From an uncultured bacterium (GTDB lineage Bacteria; Calescibacteriota; Calescibacteriia; Calescibacteriales; Calescibacteriaceae), in assembly GCA_938036315.1 (NCBI GenBank), contig CALHPK010000002.1:97225-161224 (forward strand): a stretch of 64,000 nucleotides of DNA. The letters run 5' to 3'. Below the pieces are notes generated by a model. That model had not been told where the DNA came from. It made no database searches and worked only from the letters and a program-made list of their open reading frames with translations. Both the position numbers and the translations under genes were made by a program. This document shows positions 23,459 through 31,282 of this stretch, piece after piece. Within the stretch, counting starts at the first letter, position 1, and each line of letters begins with the position of its first letter.

Positions 23459-25297
23459 ATGGAAGGGCTGGATGAAAGAATAGGAGTGGTTCTCGGAACA
23501 AAAGCTGCAAGCCCAGTGGAATTTTTCGTAGCAGTGGACAGAAATGCAATCCTTCAACTTGATGACGCAGTTTATGTCAGGTCTAAACTTCCTGATGGTA
23601 ACAATCTATATTTTTACGGCATAGTTTCACAAGTTGAAAAAGCGTATGACGGTTTAACTTTTGACTCTGATATGTACTATCTTGAACACATACCTGTTGA
23701 GACAAAATATATAGCAAAAGTCAGAACAACAACAATAGAACCCGAAAAATGGATCCCACCAACACCTGGCGACCCGGTTTATATTGCAAAAGGAGAAAAA
23801 TTTGAAAAAGCAATAGGAGCTGAGAAGATGGAAAGAAAGATTTTTGCAGGATTCTCACTCACAGGAAACGAAAAAATTTACATAGACCTTGATTTTATAG
23901 ATGGGACCAAAGGAGCCCACGTAAATATATCTGGAGTTTCCGGTGTTGCGACAAAAACAACTTATGGAGTATTTCTGATCCAGCAAATAATGTCTCAATA
24001 TTGGCAAATGAGGGATGAACATTATGCAGTGGTGGTTTTTAATGTCAAAGGAGAAGATCTGCTGTTTTTGGATAAAGCTAACAAAAGAGTATCTGAGGAA
24101 ACACTCAATATCTGGGAAAGTATCCTCCCTGGAGTTAAGGAAAATCATAGTCGAGGAAAAGGTTTAATTTACTCAGATCCCAAAATATGTGTTCCCCCCA
24201 CAGCAGATCTGAAACCAAATACATCCCAAAGGGCGCTTGAAGAAACTTTCATCTTCGGCATAAACATTTATGAATTTGCAAAATATGGAATCTTAAGATT
24301 CATAGTATCTGAAAGCGATTCTGACCAGATCAAAGATTTAGCCGAGGAATTAGCAGGAATTCTCTACAAACTTGCTGATAAAACCAAAAAGGATGAAGGA
24401 AAGAACAAAAAAGAAGAAGAAATAAACTACATCAGTATAGTAAGGGGAAATGAAAAGAAAAAGATAGAAAGATTGAAATCTGAAAATGAAGATTATACTC
24501 TTGAAAAATTCATCGAAGAAATTTTAGACGGAGAGTTCAAAACTGGAGATAACCAGATAAATCAACTAGTAGTAACAAATAAAATAATAAAAGAATCGGC
24601 TCCAGGTACGAAGAAAGCATTCTTGAGGAGGTTCAGGTCTGCTATGCGCGAACTTAATCATATTGTAAGGACAGAGTTCACTAAAAGCACAAGTTCCTTA
24701 AAAAGTATCACCTTTAATGATATAGCTAATATCAAAAAGGGCGAAGTTATGGTTGTAGATATTGGAAAAATGAGCGATGAAGCTCAAAGAATAATTGTAG
24801 GTTCGCTTTTAAGTAGAATCTTTGAAATACACGCCGAAGGCGGAGTGAAGAGAAAATTATTAATTATGCTTGATGAGCTGTCAAAATATGCCCCCCGAGA
24901 AGGTTCCTCTCCTATAAAATCAGTCCTTGAGGATATAGCCGAAAGAGGAAGGAGTTTAGGTATAATTCTTATCGGAGCTGAGCAGAGCGCAAAAACTGTT
25001 TCAAGAAAAATAATTCTCAACTCATCAGTAAAAGTTGTAGGAAGAATGTCACCAGAAGAGCTTGAGAGTTCTGAGTACGGATTCTTATCTAATGAGATGA
25101 AGTTGAGACTTCTTTCTGCTCAGCCAGGAAAACTCATAATATATCAGCCCGGGGTCTTTACCCCACTACCTATCACATTTCCTTACCCCTTCTGGGCAAC
25201 AAGAAAAGACGAAGTGTTAATACCCCAGGGAGCAAATGGAGGCAAAAGATCATTAAGTGAGATAGATGAAAACCTCATAGCGGAGGGAACAATATAA
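23459..25297 (+). CDS. HerA-like (DUF87) hexameric ATPase
   Basis: A 612-residue FtsK/HerA-family ATPase. An N-terminal beta-rich HAS-barrel-like domain (about 1-110) precedes the RecA-type core. The P-loop GVSGVATKT (159-167) has Ala-Thr where GxGKT proteins have Gly, a variant I recall from a subgroup of bacterial HerA-like proteins. Walker B is LLIMLDELSKYAP near residue 460, followed by ERGRSLGIILIGAEQSAKTV, a sensor/arginine-finger-like block. A charged Lys/Glu-rich insertion lies around 310-350. Archaeal HerA pumps DNA with nuclease NurA in end resection; no nurA is adjacent. Its stop shares one base with the next gene's ATG. Confidence 0.82.
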   Translation: MEGLDERIGVVLGTKAASPVEFFVAVDRNAILQLDDAVYVRSKLPDGNNLYFYGIVSQVEKAYDGLTFDSDMYYLEHIPVETKYIAKVRTTTIEPEKWIPPTPGDPVYIAKGEKFEKAIGAEKMERKIFAGFSLTGNEKIYIDLDFIDGTKGAHVNISGVSGVATKTTYGVFLIQQIMSQYWQMRDEHYAVVVFNVKGEDLLFLDKANKRVSEETLNIWESILPGVKENHSRGKGLIYSDPKICVPPTADLKPNTSQRALEETFIFGINIYEFAKYGILRFIVSESDSDQIKDLAEELAGILYKLADKTKKDEGKNKKEEEINYISIVRGNEKKKIERLKSENEDYTLEKFIEEILDGEFKTGDNQINQLVVTNKIIKESAPGTKKAFLRRFRSAMRELNHIVRTEFTKSTSSLKSITFNDIANIKKGEVMVVDIGKMSDEAQRIIVGSLLSRIFEIHAEGGVKRKLLIMLDELSKYAPREGSSPIKSVLEDIAERGRSLGIILIGAEQSAKTVSRKIILNSSVKVVGRMSPEELESSEYGFLSNEMKLRLLSAQPGKLIIYQPGVFTPLPITFPYPFWATRKDEVLIPQGANGGKRSLSEIDENLIAEGTI

Positions 25298-26076
25298 TGC
25301 TATCGGTAGCAATAATATCACATAACAGCGAAAGATTAATATCAAAATGTATAAAAAGTGTCATAGATATCTCAGATGATATAGTGGTTGTGGATTCATT
25401 CTCAGAAGATAGAACTCCACAAATTGCTGAATCGCTCGGTGCAAGAGTTATAAAAAGAGAATTCAGAGATTTTTATGAACAGAAAAACTTCGCAGTATCA
25501 CTATGCAAAAACGAATGGGTTCTATCTCTTGATTCTGACGAGATAGTATCAGAAGAACTAAGAAACGAAATAGCAAAAAAAATCGATTTCAAAAATATAA
25601 AGTATAGTGGATTCCTAATCAGAAGAAGAAATATATATCTTGGAAAGACGGTTCATGTCTGGTCAAACTATGTTCCGAGATTGTTCAGAAAATCAAGAGC
25701 AATGTGGAAAGGCGAAATTGTGCATGAGAGCGTTGAAATCCAGGGAAAAATCGGTAAACTAAAAGGTGATATAATCCACTATACTTATTCATCATGTAAG
25801 GAGCATTTTGCAAAAACATTAAACTTCGGAGAAAAAAGCGCAATCAAAAAGTATCTTCAAGGAGAAAGAGGATACAGAATCAAGCTTCTGATAACTCCAT
25901 TTTGGGAATTTTTCAAACACTTCATACTAAAAATGGGGTTTACTGATGGAACAAGAGGACTCATAATATCTTATTCAGCAATGATCGATAGAATCATAAG
26001 ATACTCACTTCTTTGGGAAAAAAATGAAATCAGAAACTACGAATACGAAGAAGATCCACAGATACAGCTAAAATAA
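25297..26076 (+). CDS. family 2 glycosyltransferase, WaaE/KdtX-like
   Basis: A 259-residue GT-A enzyme. VAIISHNSE starts the donor site, VVDSFSEDRT and LDSDEIVSEEL carry the acidic motifs, and WKGEIVHESVEI followed by a basic amphipathic C-terminus is typical of the LPS-core beta-1,4-glucosyltransferase group (WaaE). Such enzymes decorate the inner core on the cytoplasmic face of the inner membrane, which supports an LPS-like outer envelope. It is translationally coupled to the HerA-like gene by a 1-base TAATG overlap, although no functional link is obvious. Confidence 0.85.
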   Translation: MLSVAIISHNSERLISKCIKSVIDISDDIVVVDSFSEDRTPQIAESLGARVIKREFRDFYEQKNFAVSLCKNEWVLSLDSDEIVSEELRNEIAKKIDFKNIKYSGFLIRRRNIYLGKTVHVWSNYVPRLFRKSRAMWKGEIVHESVEIQGKIGKLKGDIIHYTYSSCKEHFAKTLNFGEKSAIKKYLQGERGYRIKLLITPFWEFFKHFILKMGFTDGTRGLIISYSAMIDRIIRYSLLWEKNEIRNYEYEEDPQIQLK

Positions 26077-26200
26077 CTCTATATTACCAAAATAAATGAT
26101 AACTCATAAAATAAAAATGAATACACATCAATCAATCAGTAAAGAACACTACCGTCATATGATCTGAAATGTTAATAATCATTAATTAATAGCAATATTA

Positions 26201-26238
26201 TTGCTTAACACAATACCATTACTTAATAAAAATACCAT
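26201..26238. repeat. degenerate 18-19 bp tandem duplication
   Basis: TTGCTTAACACAATACCAT (from 26201) is followed by TTACTTAATAAAAATACCAT (from 26219). The 271-bp spacer around it holds no gene that I can support. Confidence 0.55.
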
Positions 26239-26347
26239 TTCCAATATATCATTACTATAACTATAAAAGTTATAAACAGACAGAGAATAAAAAAATTGAT
26301 AAATATGATCACAGAATAGAAAAGTTAAGAATTGATTTATAGTAATT

Positions 26348-26893
26348 ATGAAAAAGAAGACCAACAGCAAGAAAAGGAAAGATGAAAAGAATGGCAAGGA
26401 AAGAATAGTAGAAATAGAGACAAAAAAACCAGTTACTGCAGTATCTTATGATAGAAATCAGGCAAAAATAACAATAATAGGAGTTCCAGATAGACCGGGA
26501 ATTGCTAAAGCAATATTCAAGCCTCTGGGGGATGCGGGGATAAGTGTTGATATGATAGTTCAGAATGTCTCTCAAGATGGACTTACAGATATAACATTCA
26601 CGGTAAAAAGAGCAGAGTTGAAAAAATCCTTAGAAGTTGTATCACAAGTTGCTAAAAGTATGGGATTCAAATCAGTTACATTCGATGACAAAATAGCAAA
26701 AGTCTCAATAGTGGGTACAGGAATGAGAGATAGACCAGGAATAGCGGCACGCATGTTTGAGATACTCGCTGATGCCGGAATAAACATAGAGATGATATCT
26801 ACCTCAGAGATAAAAATCTCATGCGTCATAAAGGAAAAATTTGTCGAACTTGCGGTAAGAGAACTACACGAAGGCTTTGGACTCGATAAATAG
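26348..26893 (+). CDS. stand-alone aspartokinase-type tandem ACT regulatory protein
   Basis: 181 residues: a Lys/Glu-rich N-terminus (1-28) and then two ACT domains that match the C-terminal regulatory half of aspartate kinase LysC. Diagnostic pieces are [53 protein letters not shown] and [17 protein letters not shown]. These ACT pairs bind lysine or threonine and inhibit the kinase. No kinase domain is present upstream in any frame. In organisms with an internal start the beta subunit of LysC looks like this, but there it is nested inside the full gene. Here it is separate, so it may act in trans on a kinase encoded elsewhere or be an amino-acid sensor in its own right. Confidence 0.85.
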   Translation: MKKKTNSKKRKDEKNGKERIVEIETKKPVTAVSYDRNQAKITIIGVPDRPGIAKAIFKPLGDAGISVDMIVQNVSQDGLTDITFTVKRAELKKSLEVVSQVAKSMGFKSVTFDDKIAKVSIVGTGMRDRPGIAARMFEILADAGINIEMISTSEIKISCVIKEKFVELAVRELHEGFGLDK

Positions 26894-26969
26894 TAATTAA
26901 ATAGTCGAAACAAATTCAATCTCTGATCAACACTAAATAAATATTAAAACAAAAATTAAAATTTATGTA

Positions 26970-28343
26970 ATGATTTCAATTGTATGTGTCTATAATAATA
27001 AAGACATACTTGAAAGATATTTATTGAAAAGTCTCAGAACTCAAACAGTTCAATATGAATTCATAGGGCTAAACAATGAAAAAGGTGTATACAGATCTGC
27101 TGCAGAAGCCTTGAATGAAGGGGGCTCCAGGGCAAAAGGTAAATACATAATGTTTGTTCATCAAGATGTTGAACTAAGCTCGGAAAACTGGCTAGCGGAA
27201 GCAGAAAATATTTTAGATAAGCTCGAAAACTTAGGCATAGCAGGAGTGGCAGGAAAAGCAGATAGCAGAGGTGTAGTAACAAATATAACACATGGTATAC
27301 CACCCAGACCAGCCGGCACTATAATGATCAATTCTCCGTATGAAGTTCAAACTGTCGATGAATGCTTAGCTATTATCCCTAAAGCTGTTTTTAGTACTCT
27401 GAAATTTGATGAAAACACCTGCGACGGGTGGCACCTTTATACTGTTGACTATTCCCTAAGTGTCAGGAAATTGGGACTAAAAGCTTACTGCCTACCACTA
27501 CCATGCTACCATGTAGGAGGCCAAACTACTATTGGAAAAATTCCTCAAGATTATTATTTAACCTTGAAGAAAATTTGTGAAAAACACAAAGATTACCCTG
27601 TAATCCACACTACAAACGGTGACTGGACCCCGAATCCTCTGAACAAAAAAAGCAACTTTTACTATGAGTCAGCAAGGAAAGACGTTATTGATTTTATCTT
27701 TCGTCATAATCTTCCGCACGAAAGAATTTTAGAAATCGGATGTGCCAAAGGACTTACCGGCAGAATTATCAGAAAACTCGGTAAAACCTCAGAATACATC
27801 GGAATAGAAATATCGGAGGAAGCAACATCAGAGGCTAAAAAACACATTGATAAAGTAATCGTAGGAGATATAGAAAAAATCAATTTAGAAGATTACGGAA
27901 TAAAGAAGGATTCGATTGATCTGATTCTCTGCCTTGATGTACTTGAACATCTTTATAATCCCTGGAAGGTGCTTTCTGATTTGCAGGAGTACCTAAGATA
28001 TGGTGGATATCTTGTTGCCTCAATTCCAAACGTACAAAACATCAGTATTATAAACAGTCTGGTAAACGGAAGATGGAGCTATGAAGAAGCAGGTTTGCTT
28101 GACTCAACTCACATCAGATTCTTCACCCTACACGAAATAATCAATATGTTCTCAATCTCTGGTCTCTCTCCAGAAATAGTTGAGTATATCCTAAATCCAC
28201 CACTTGATTTAAACACTCTGAAAGATACAGATAACATTATTAGTCTTGAAAAGGTCATCTTACGAGGACTCTCTAAAGCGGAGGTTATCAAATTATTTGC
28301 ATATCAATATCTTGTGGCAGGCAAAAAGCCTTCAAGAAAGTAA
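26970..28343 (+). CDS. fused family 2 glycosyltransferase / SAM-dependent methyltransferase
   Basis: 457 residues with two domains. Residues 1-215 are a GT-A-like domain (ISIVCVYNN, GKYIMFVHQDVEL, and CYHVGG near the end) that lacks a plain DXD; HQDVE takes that place. Residues 230-400 are a class I methyltransferase with ILEIGCAKGLTGRII (motif I), GIEISEEA, LDLILCLDVLEHL-type motif IV and YGGYLVASIPN. Fusions of this kind occur in loci that assemble and cap O-antigen or surface glycans. The message follows the ACT gene by 76 bp. Acceptor and donor cannot be predicted. Confidence 0.82.
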   Translation: MISIVCVYNNKDILERYLLKSLRTQTVQYEFIGLNNEKGVYRSAAEALNEGGSRAKGKYIMFVHQDVELSSENWLAEAENILDKLENLGIAGVAGKADSRGVVTNITHGIPPRPAGTIMINSPYEVQTVDECLAIIPKAVFSTLKFDENTCDGWHLYTVDYSLSVRKLGLKAYCLPLPCYHVGGQTTIGKIPQDYYLTLKKICEKHKDYPVIHTTNGDWTPNPLNKKSNFYYESARKDVIDFIFRHNLPHERILEIGCAKGLTGRIIRKLGKTSEYIGIEISEEATSEAKKHIDKVIVGDIEKINLEDYGIKKDSIDLILCLDVLEHLYNPWKVLSDLQEYLRYGGYLVASIPNVQNISIINSLVNGRWSYEEAGLLDSTHIRFFTLHEIINMFSISGLSPEIVEYILNPPLDLNTLKDTDNIISLEKVILRGLSKAEVIKLFAYQYLVAGKKPSRK

Positions 28344-28466
28344 CACCAACTGACATTTCCAAAAAAATTTGCTTTTTCTTACATTAAATGAATCTACATT
28401 ACCATAAGAAAAGTATTTCGATAAAAATATCAATTTGATAAAAGATATCAGGAGGTTATACAAGAT

Positions 28467-30626
28467 ATGCAACTAGAAAGCGTTCTTTTAACTTTGGTAA
28501 TAGGCATATCCATAATAGGAGTCATCTCAGCTTACTATTTTGCGAGATGGGTTCTAAAATACGATACAGGTACCCCTGAAATGAGAGCTATATCAGATGC
28601 CATAAAAGAAGGTGCAGAAGCATTCTTGAATAGGCAATACAGAACCATAATATCAATATCCCTTCCCCTGGCAGTTGCTATATTTCTTGGCTATGGACTT
28701 ATAAGAGAACATAAACCATTTGATCCGGTATCGTCCTCCCTTGAGCTTGCCATATGGATCACGCTATCTTTTATCCTTGGAGCTGCTTCATCTCTGATTG
28801 CTGGATATGTTGGCATGTGGGTAAGTATAAGGAGCAACATAAGAACCGCATCTGCGGCCAGGAATAAAAGCTTAATAGATGCGGTGAGAATTGCTCTTCG
28901 AGGTGGAGCGGTATCAGGAATAATGATAGTATCAATGAGTCTTCTTGGAATCTCTGCTCTTTATCTTACTATGAGATTTTTCTCGACAGCCGAAATAATA
29001 AAGATTCCTTTTCTGATTGTAGGGTATGGATTTGGAGCTTCACTTGTAGCACTTTTTGCACAGCTTGGAGGAGGAATCTACACAAAAGCAGCTGATGTTG
29101 GAGCAGACCTTGTTGGGAAAGTGGAAGCTGGAATTCCTGAAGACGATCCACGGAATCCGGCGGTCATAGCAGATCAGGTTGGAGATAATGTTGGAGATTG
29201 TGCAGGACGTGGAGCAGATCTATTTGAGTCCACAGCAGCAGAAAATATAGGAGCTATGATTCTCGGTGCAACAATGGCTTCAAGAATACCAGATGCAAAA
29301 CCAGAGTGGATAATCGGAGTTATGATGTTTCCTCTTGTTGCCCGTGCTTTCGGGATAATCTCTTCTATAATTGGGATTGCACTTGTAAAACCCAAGAGCA
29401 ATGAGGAAGACCCAGAAAAAGCTCTTAACAGGGGATATTATGTTTCGGTCATATTTGCAATGGTGGGATTTGCAATCGCCTCAAGATGGCTACTGCACCA
29501 CCCTGACTCTCCTGTCGCATGGATATACTTTTTCTTGTGCGGAGTTATCGGAGTGCTAACATCTGTTGCCTTTGTTTTCATAACTTACTACTATACAGAG
29601 TATAAGTATCGCCCTGTCAGAGAAATAGCAATATCAAGCCAAACTGGACCAGCCACTAACATAATAACAGGCCTTTCAGTTGGACTTGAAAACACAGCTT
29701 TGCCCGCAGTAGTAATATCAGTAGCTATAGTTATATCTTACTACCTTGGAAGAGCATCTGGTTTCCCTGAGGCCGGGCTTTTCGGAACTGCGGTTGCTAC
29801 CATGGGGATGCTCTCAACAGCTGCTTTCATTCTTGCCATGGATACATTCGGTCCCATAACTGATAATGCTGGTGGAATAGTAGAAATGAGTGGTCAACCT
29901 ATGGATGTCAGAAAGATCACAGATAGATTAGACGCTCTTGGGAACACTACAAAAGCTCTCACAAAAGGTTATGCAATCGGCTCAGCAGGACTTGCCGCGT
30001 TTCTCCTTTTCAGTGCATACATTGACGAAGTCAGAAACTATGGAGTCCCACTTGAATCTGTTGACATCGCCAAACCAGAAGTCTTTATCGGGGGGTTTTT
30101 AGGAGGAATGCTTGTATTCCTGTTCTCTGCCCTTGCAATAAGAGCGGTTGGGAAATCAGCATATTACGTAATAAATGAAGTTAGACGCCAGTTCAAAGAA
30201 AAACCCGGAATACTTAAGGGAACAGATAAACCCGAATATGGTACCTGCGTTGATATAGTAACCAGAGGTGCACTCAAAGAAATGATACTCCCCGGCATAC
30301 TACCTGTTATAACCCCAGCTGCTGTCGGATTGATATTCAAATCCGTCGGACTTGGAGCTGAAACTGTTGCTGCTTTCTTGATGATAGGAACTGCTGTCGG
30401 AATCTTACTCGCTACTGTCTTCAATAACGGTGGTGGAGCATGGGATAATGCTAAAAAGTTTATAGAGGCTGGGAATTTCGGTGGTAAAGGTTCTGAAGCT
30501 CACAAAGCCGCAGTTGTTGGGGATACTGTAGGCGATCCTCTCAAAGATACAGCCGGTCCATCAATCCATGTGCTCGTAAAGCTTCTCTCAACCGTTAATC
30601 TTGTGCTTGCTCCACTGTTCATTTAG
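28467..30626 (+). CDS. hppA: membrane-bound H+-translocating pyrophosphatase, K+-independent type
   Basis: Couples hydrolysis of cytoplasmic PPi to ion export across the inner membrane. 719 residues with about 16 helices, as in the family. The signature TKAADVGADLVGKVEAGIPE with DDPRNPAVIADQVGDNVGDC binds Mg-PPi, and a second conserved site is EAHKAAVVGDTVGDPLKDT. The discriminating residue is Lys496 in GNTTKALTKG; K+-dependent enzymes have Ala there, so this one is predicted K+-independent and H+-pumping. A strong AGGAGGT site precedes the ATG. It is probably its own transcription unit, 123 bp after the fusion gene. Confidence 0.96.
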   Translation: MQLESVLLTLVIGISIIGVISAYYFARWVLKYDTGTPEMRAISDAIKEGAEAFLNRQYRTIISISLPLAVAIFLGYGLIREHKPFDPVSSSLELAIWITLSFILGAASSLIAGYVGMWVSIRSNIRTASAARNKSLIDAVRIALRGGAVSGIMIVSMSLLGISALYLTMRFFSTAEIIKIPFLIVGYGFGASLVALFAQLGGGIYTKAADVGADLVGKVEAGIPEDDPRNPAVIADQVGDNVGDCAGRGADLFESTAAENIGAMILGATMASRIPDAKPEWIIGVMMFPLVARAFGIISSIIGIALVKPKSNEEDPEKALNRGYYVSVIFAMVGFAIASRWLLHHPDSPVAWIYFFLCGVIGVLTSVAFVFITYYYTEYKYRPVREIAISSQTGPATNIITGLSVGLENTALPAVVISVAIVISYYLGRASGFPEAGLFGTAVATMGMLSTAAFILAMDTFGPITDNAGGIVEMSGQPMDVRKITDRLDALGNTTKALTKGYAIGSAGLAAFLLFSAYIDEVRNYGVPLESVDIAKPEVFIGGFLGGMLVFLFSALAIRAVGKSAYYVINEVRRQFKEKPGILKGTDKPEYGTCVDIVTRGALKEMILPGILPVITPAAVGLIFKSVGLGAETVAAFLMIGTAVGILLATVFNNGGGAWDNAKKFIEAGNFGGKGSEAHKAAVVGDTVGDPLKDTAGPSIHVLVKLLSTVNLVLAPLFI

Positions 30627-30644
30627 ATAGATACAACAAAATGC

Positions 30645-31208
30645 TCATGTATAGGTAGGATTATTTAGTTCCTCTACCCTATCCAAAAGTCCAAAGAATT
30701 TCAGTTCAGTTCCATACAAATCTTGACACACCTTTATCAAATCTAATTTTGACTTTATAGTCATCCTTCCATATCCTTCACAATCTAAGAACTCAGCCGA
30801 AAACTTCAGCAAGATATCCATGATGTTGCCTTTTTCAAAATTTTCAATAAGATAAAGATTTCTCTCGGCTACCTGGAAGCTATCCGGTGATGCCCAGAAA
30901 GCTCTGCAAAATTCTAATACAAACCAAGAAGAAAAGATCCTCACAATATCTGATTTTATCTTCGGAAAAGTTTCAATCACATCAACTTTCTCGAGGATAA
31001 TTTTTGACCCAAAAAAAATTTTCCTTAGATATACGTCTAATATCGAAGGTGGTTCGAGCAAATTCAAGAATCTTTTCAAACTCTTTCTCCCGTGCTTTGC
31101 AACTGACCAGAAAATCCCAGACTGTTTACCCAAAAGACACACTAAAACATCATCTTCTCCGATGTACCTTCTTGAAAGAACTATAGCCCTTTCTGACAGA
31201 ATCTCCAT
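30645..31208 (-). CDS. recO: DNA repair protein RecO, short form
   Basis: RecO helps load RecA at gaps by displacing SSB. The N-terminal OB fold is recognisable: ERAIVLSRRYIGEDDVLVCLLGK, SVAKHGRKSLKRF, then the helical second half with LEFCRAFWA and FLDCEGYG. From the ATG at 31208 the protein has 187 residues, against about 230-250 in most bacteria, and the C-terminal CxxC zinc finger is absent. A longer reading begins with TTG at 31229. The match is moderate but several family positions agree. It converges on hppA with 18 bp between stops. Confidence 0.75.
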   Translation of the reverse strand: MEILSERAIVLSRRYIGEDDVLVCLLGKQSGIFWSVAKHGRKSLKRFLNLLEPPSILDVYLRKIFFGSKIILEKVDVIETFPKIKSDIVRIFSSWFVLEFCRAFWASPDSFQVAERNLYLIENFEKGNIMDILLKFSAEFLDCEGYGRMTIKSKLDLIKVCQDLYGTELKFFGLLDRVEELNNPTYT

Positions 31209-31282
31209 CACGATTAATTTAGCAAACAAAATAGAATGAAAAACAAAAAAATATTATTATTTTTATTTAGTTTTTATATATA

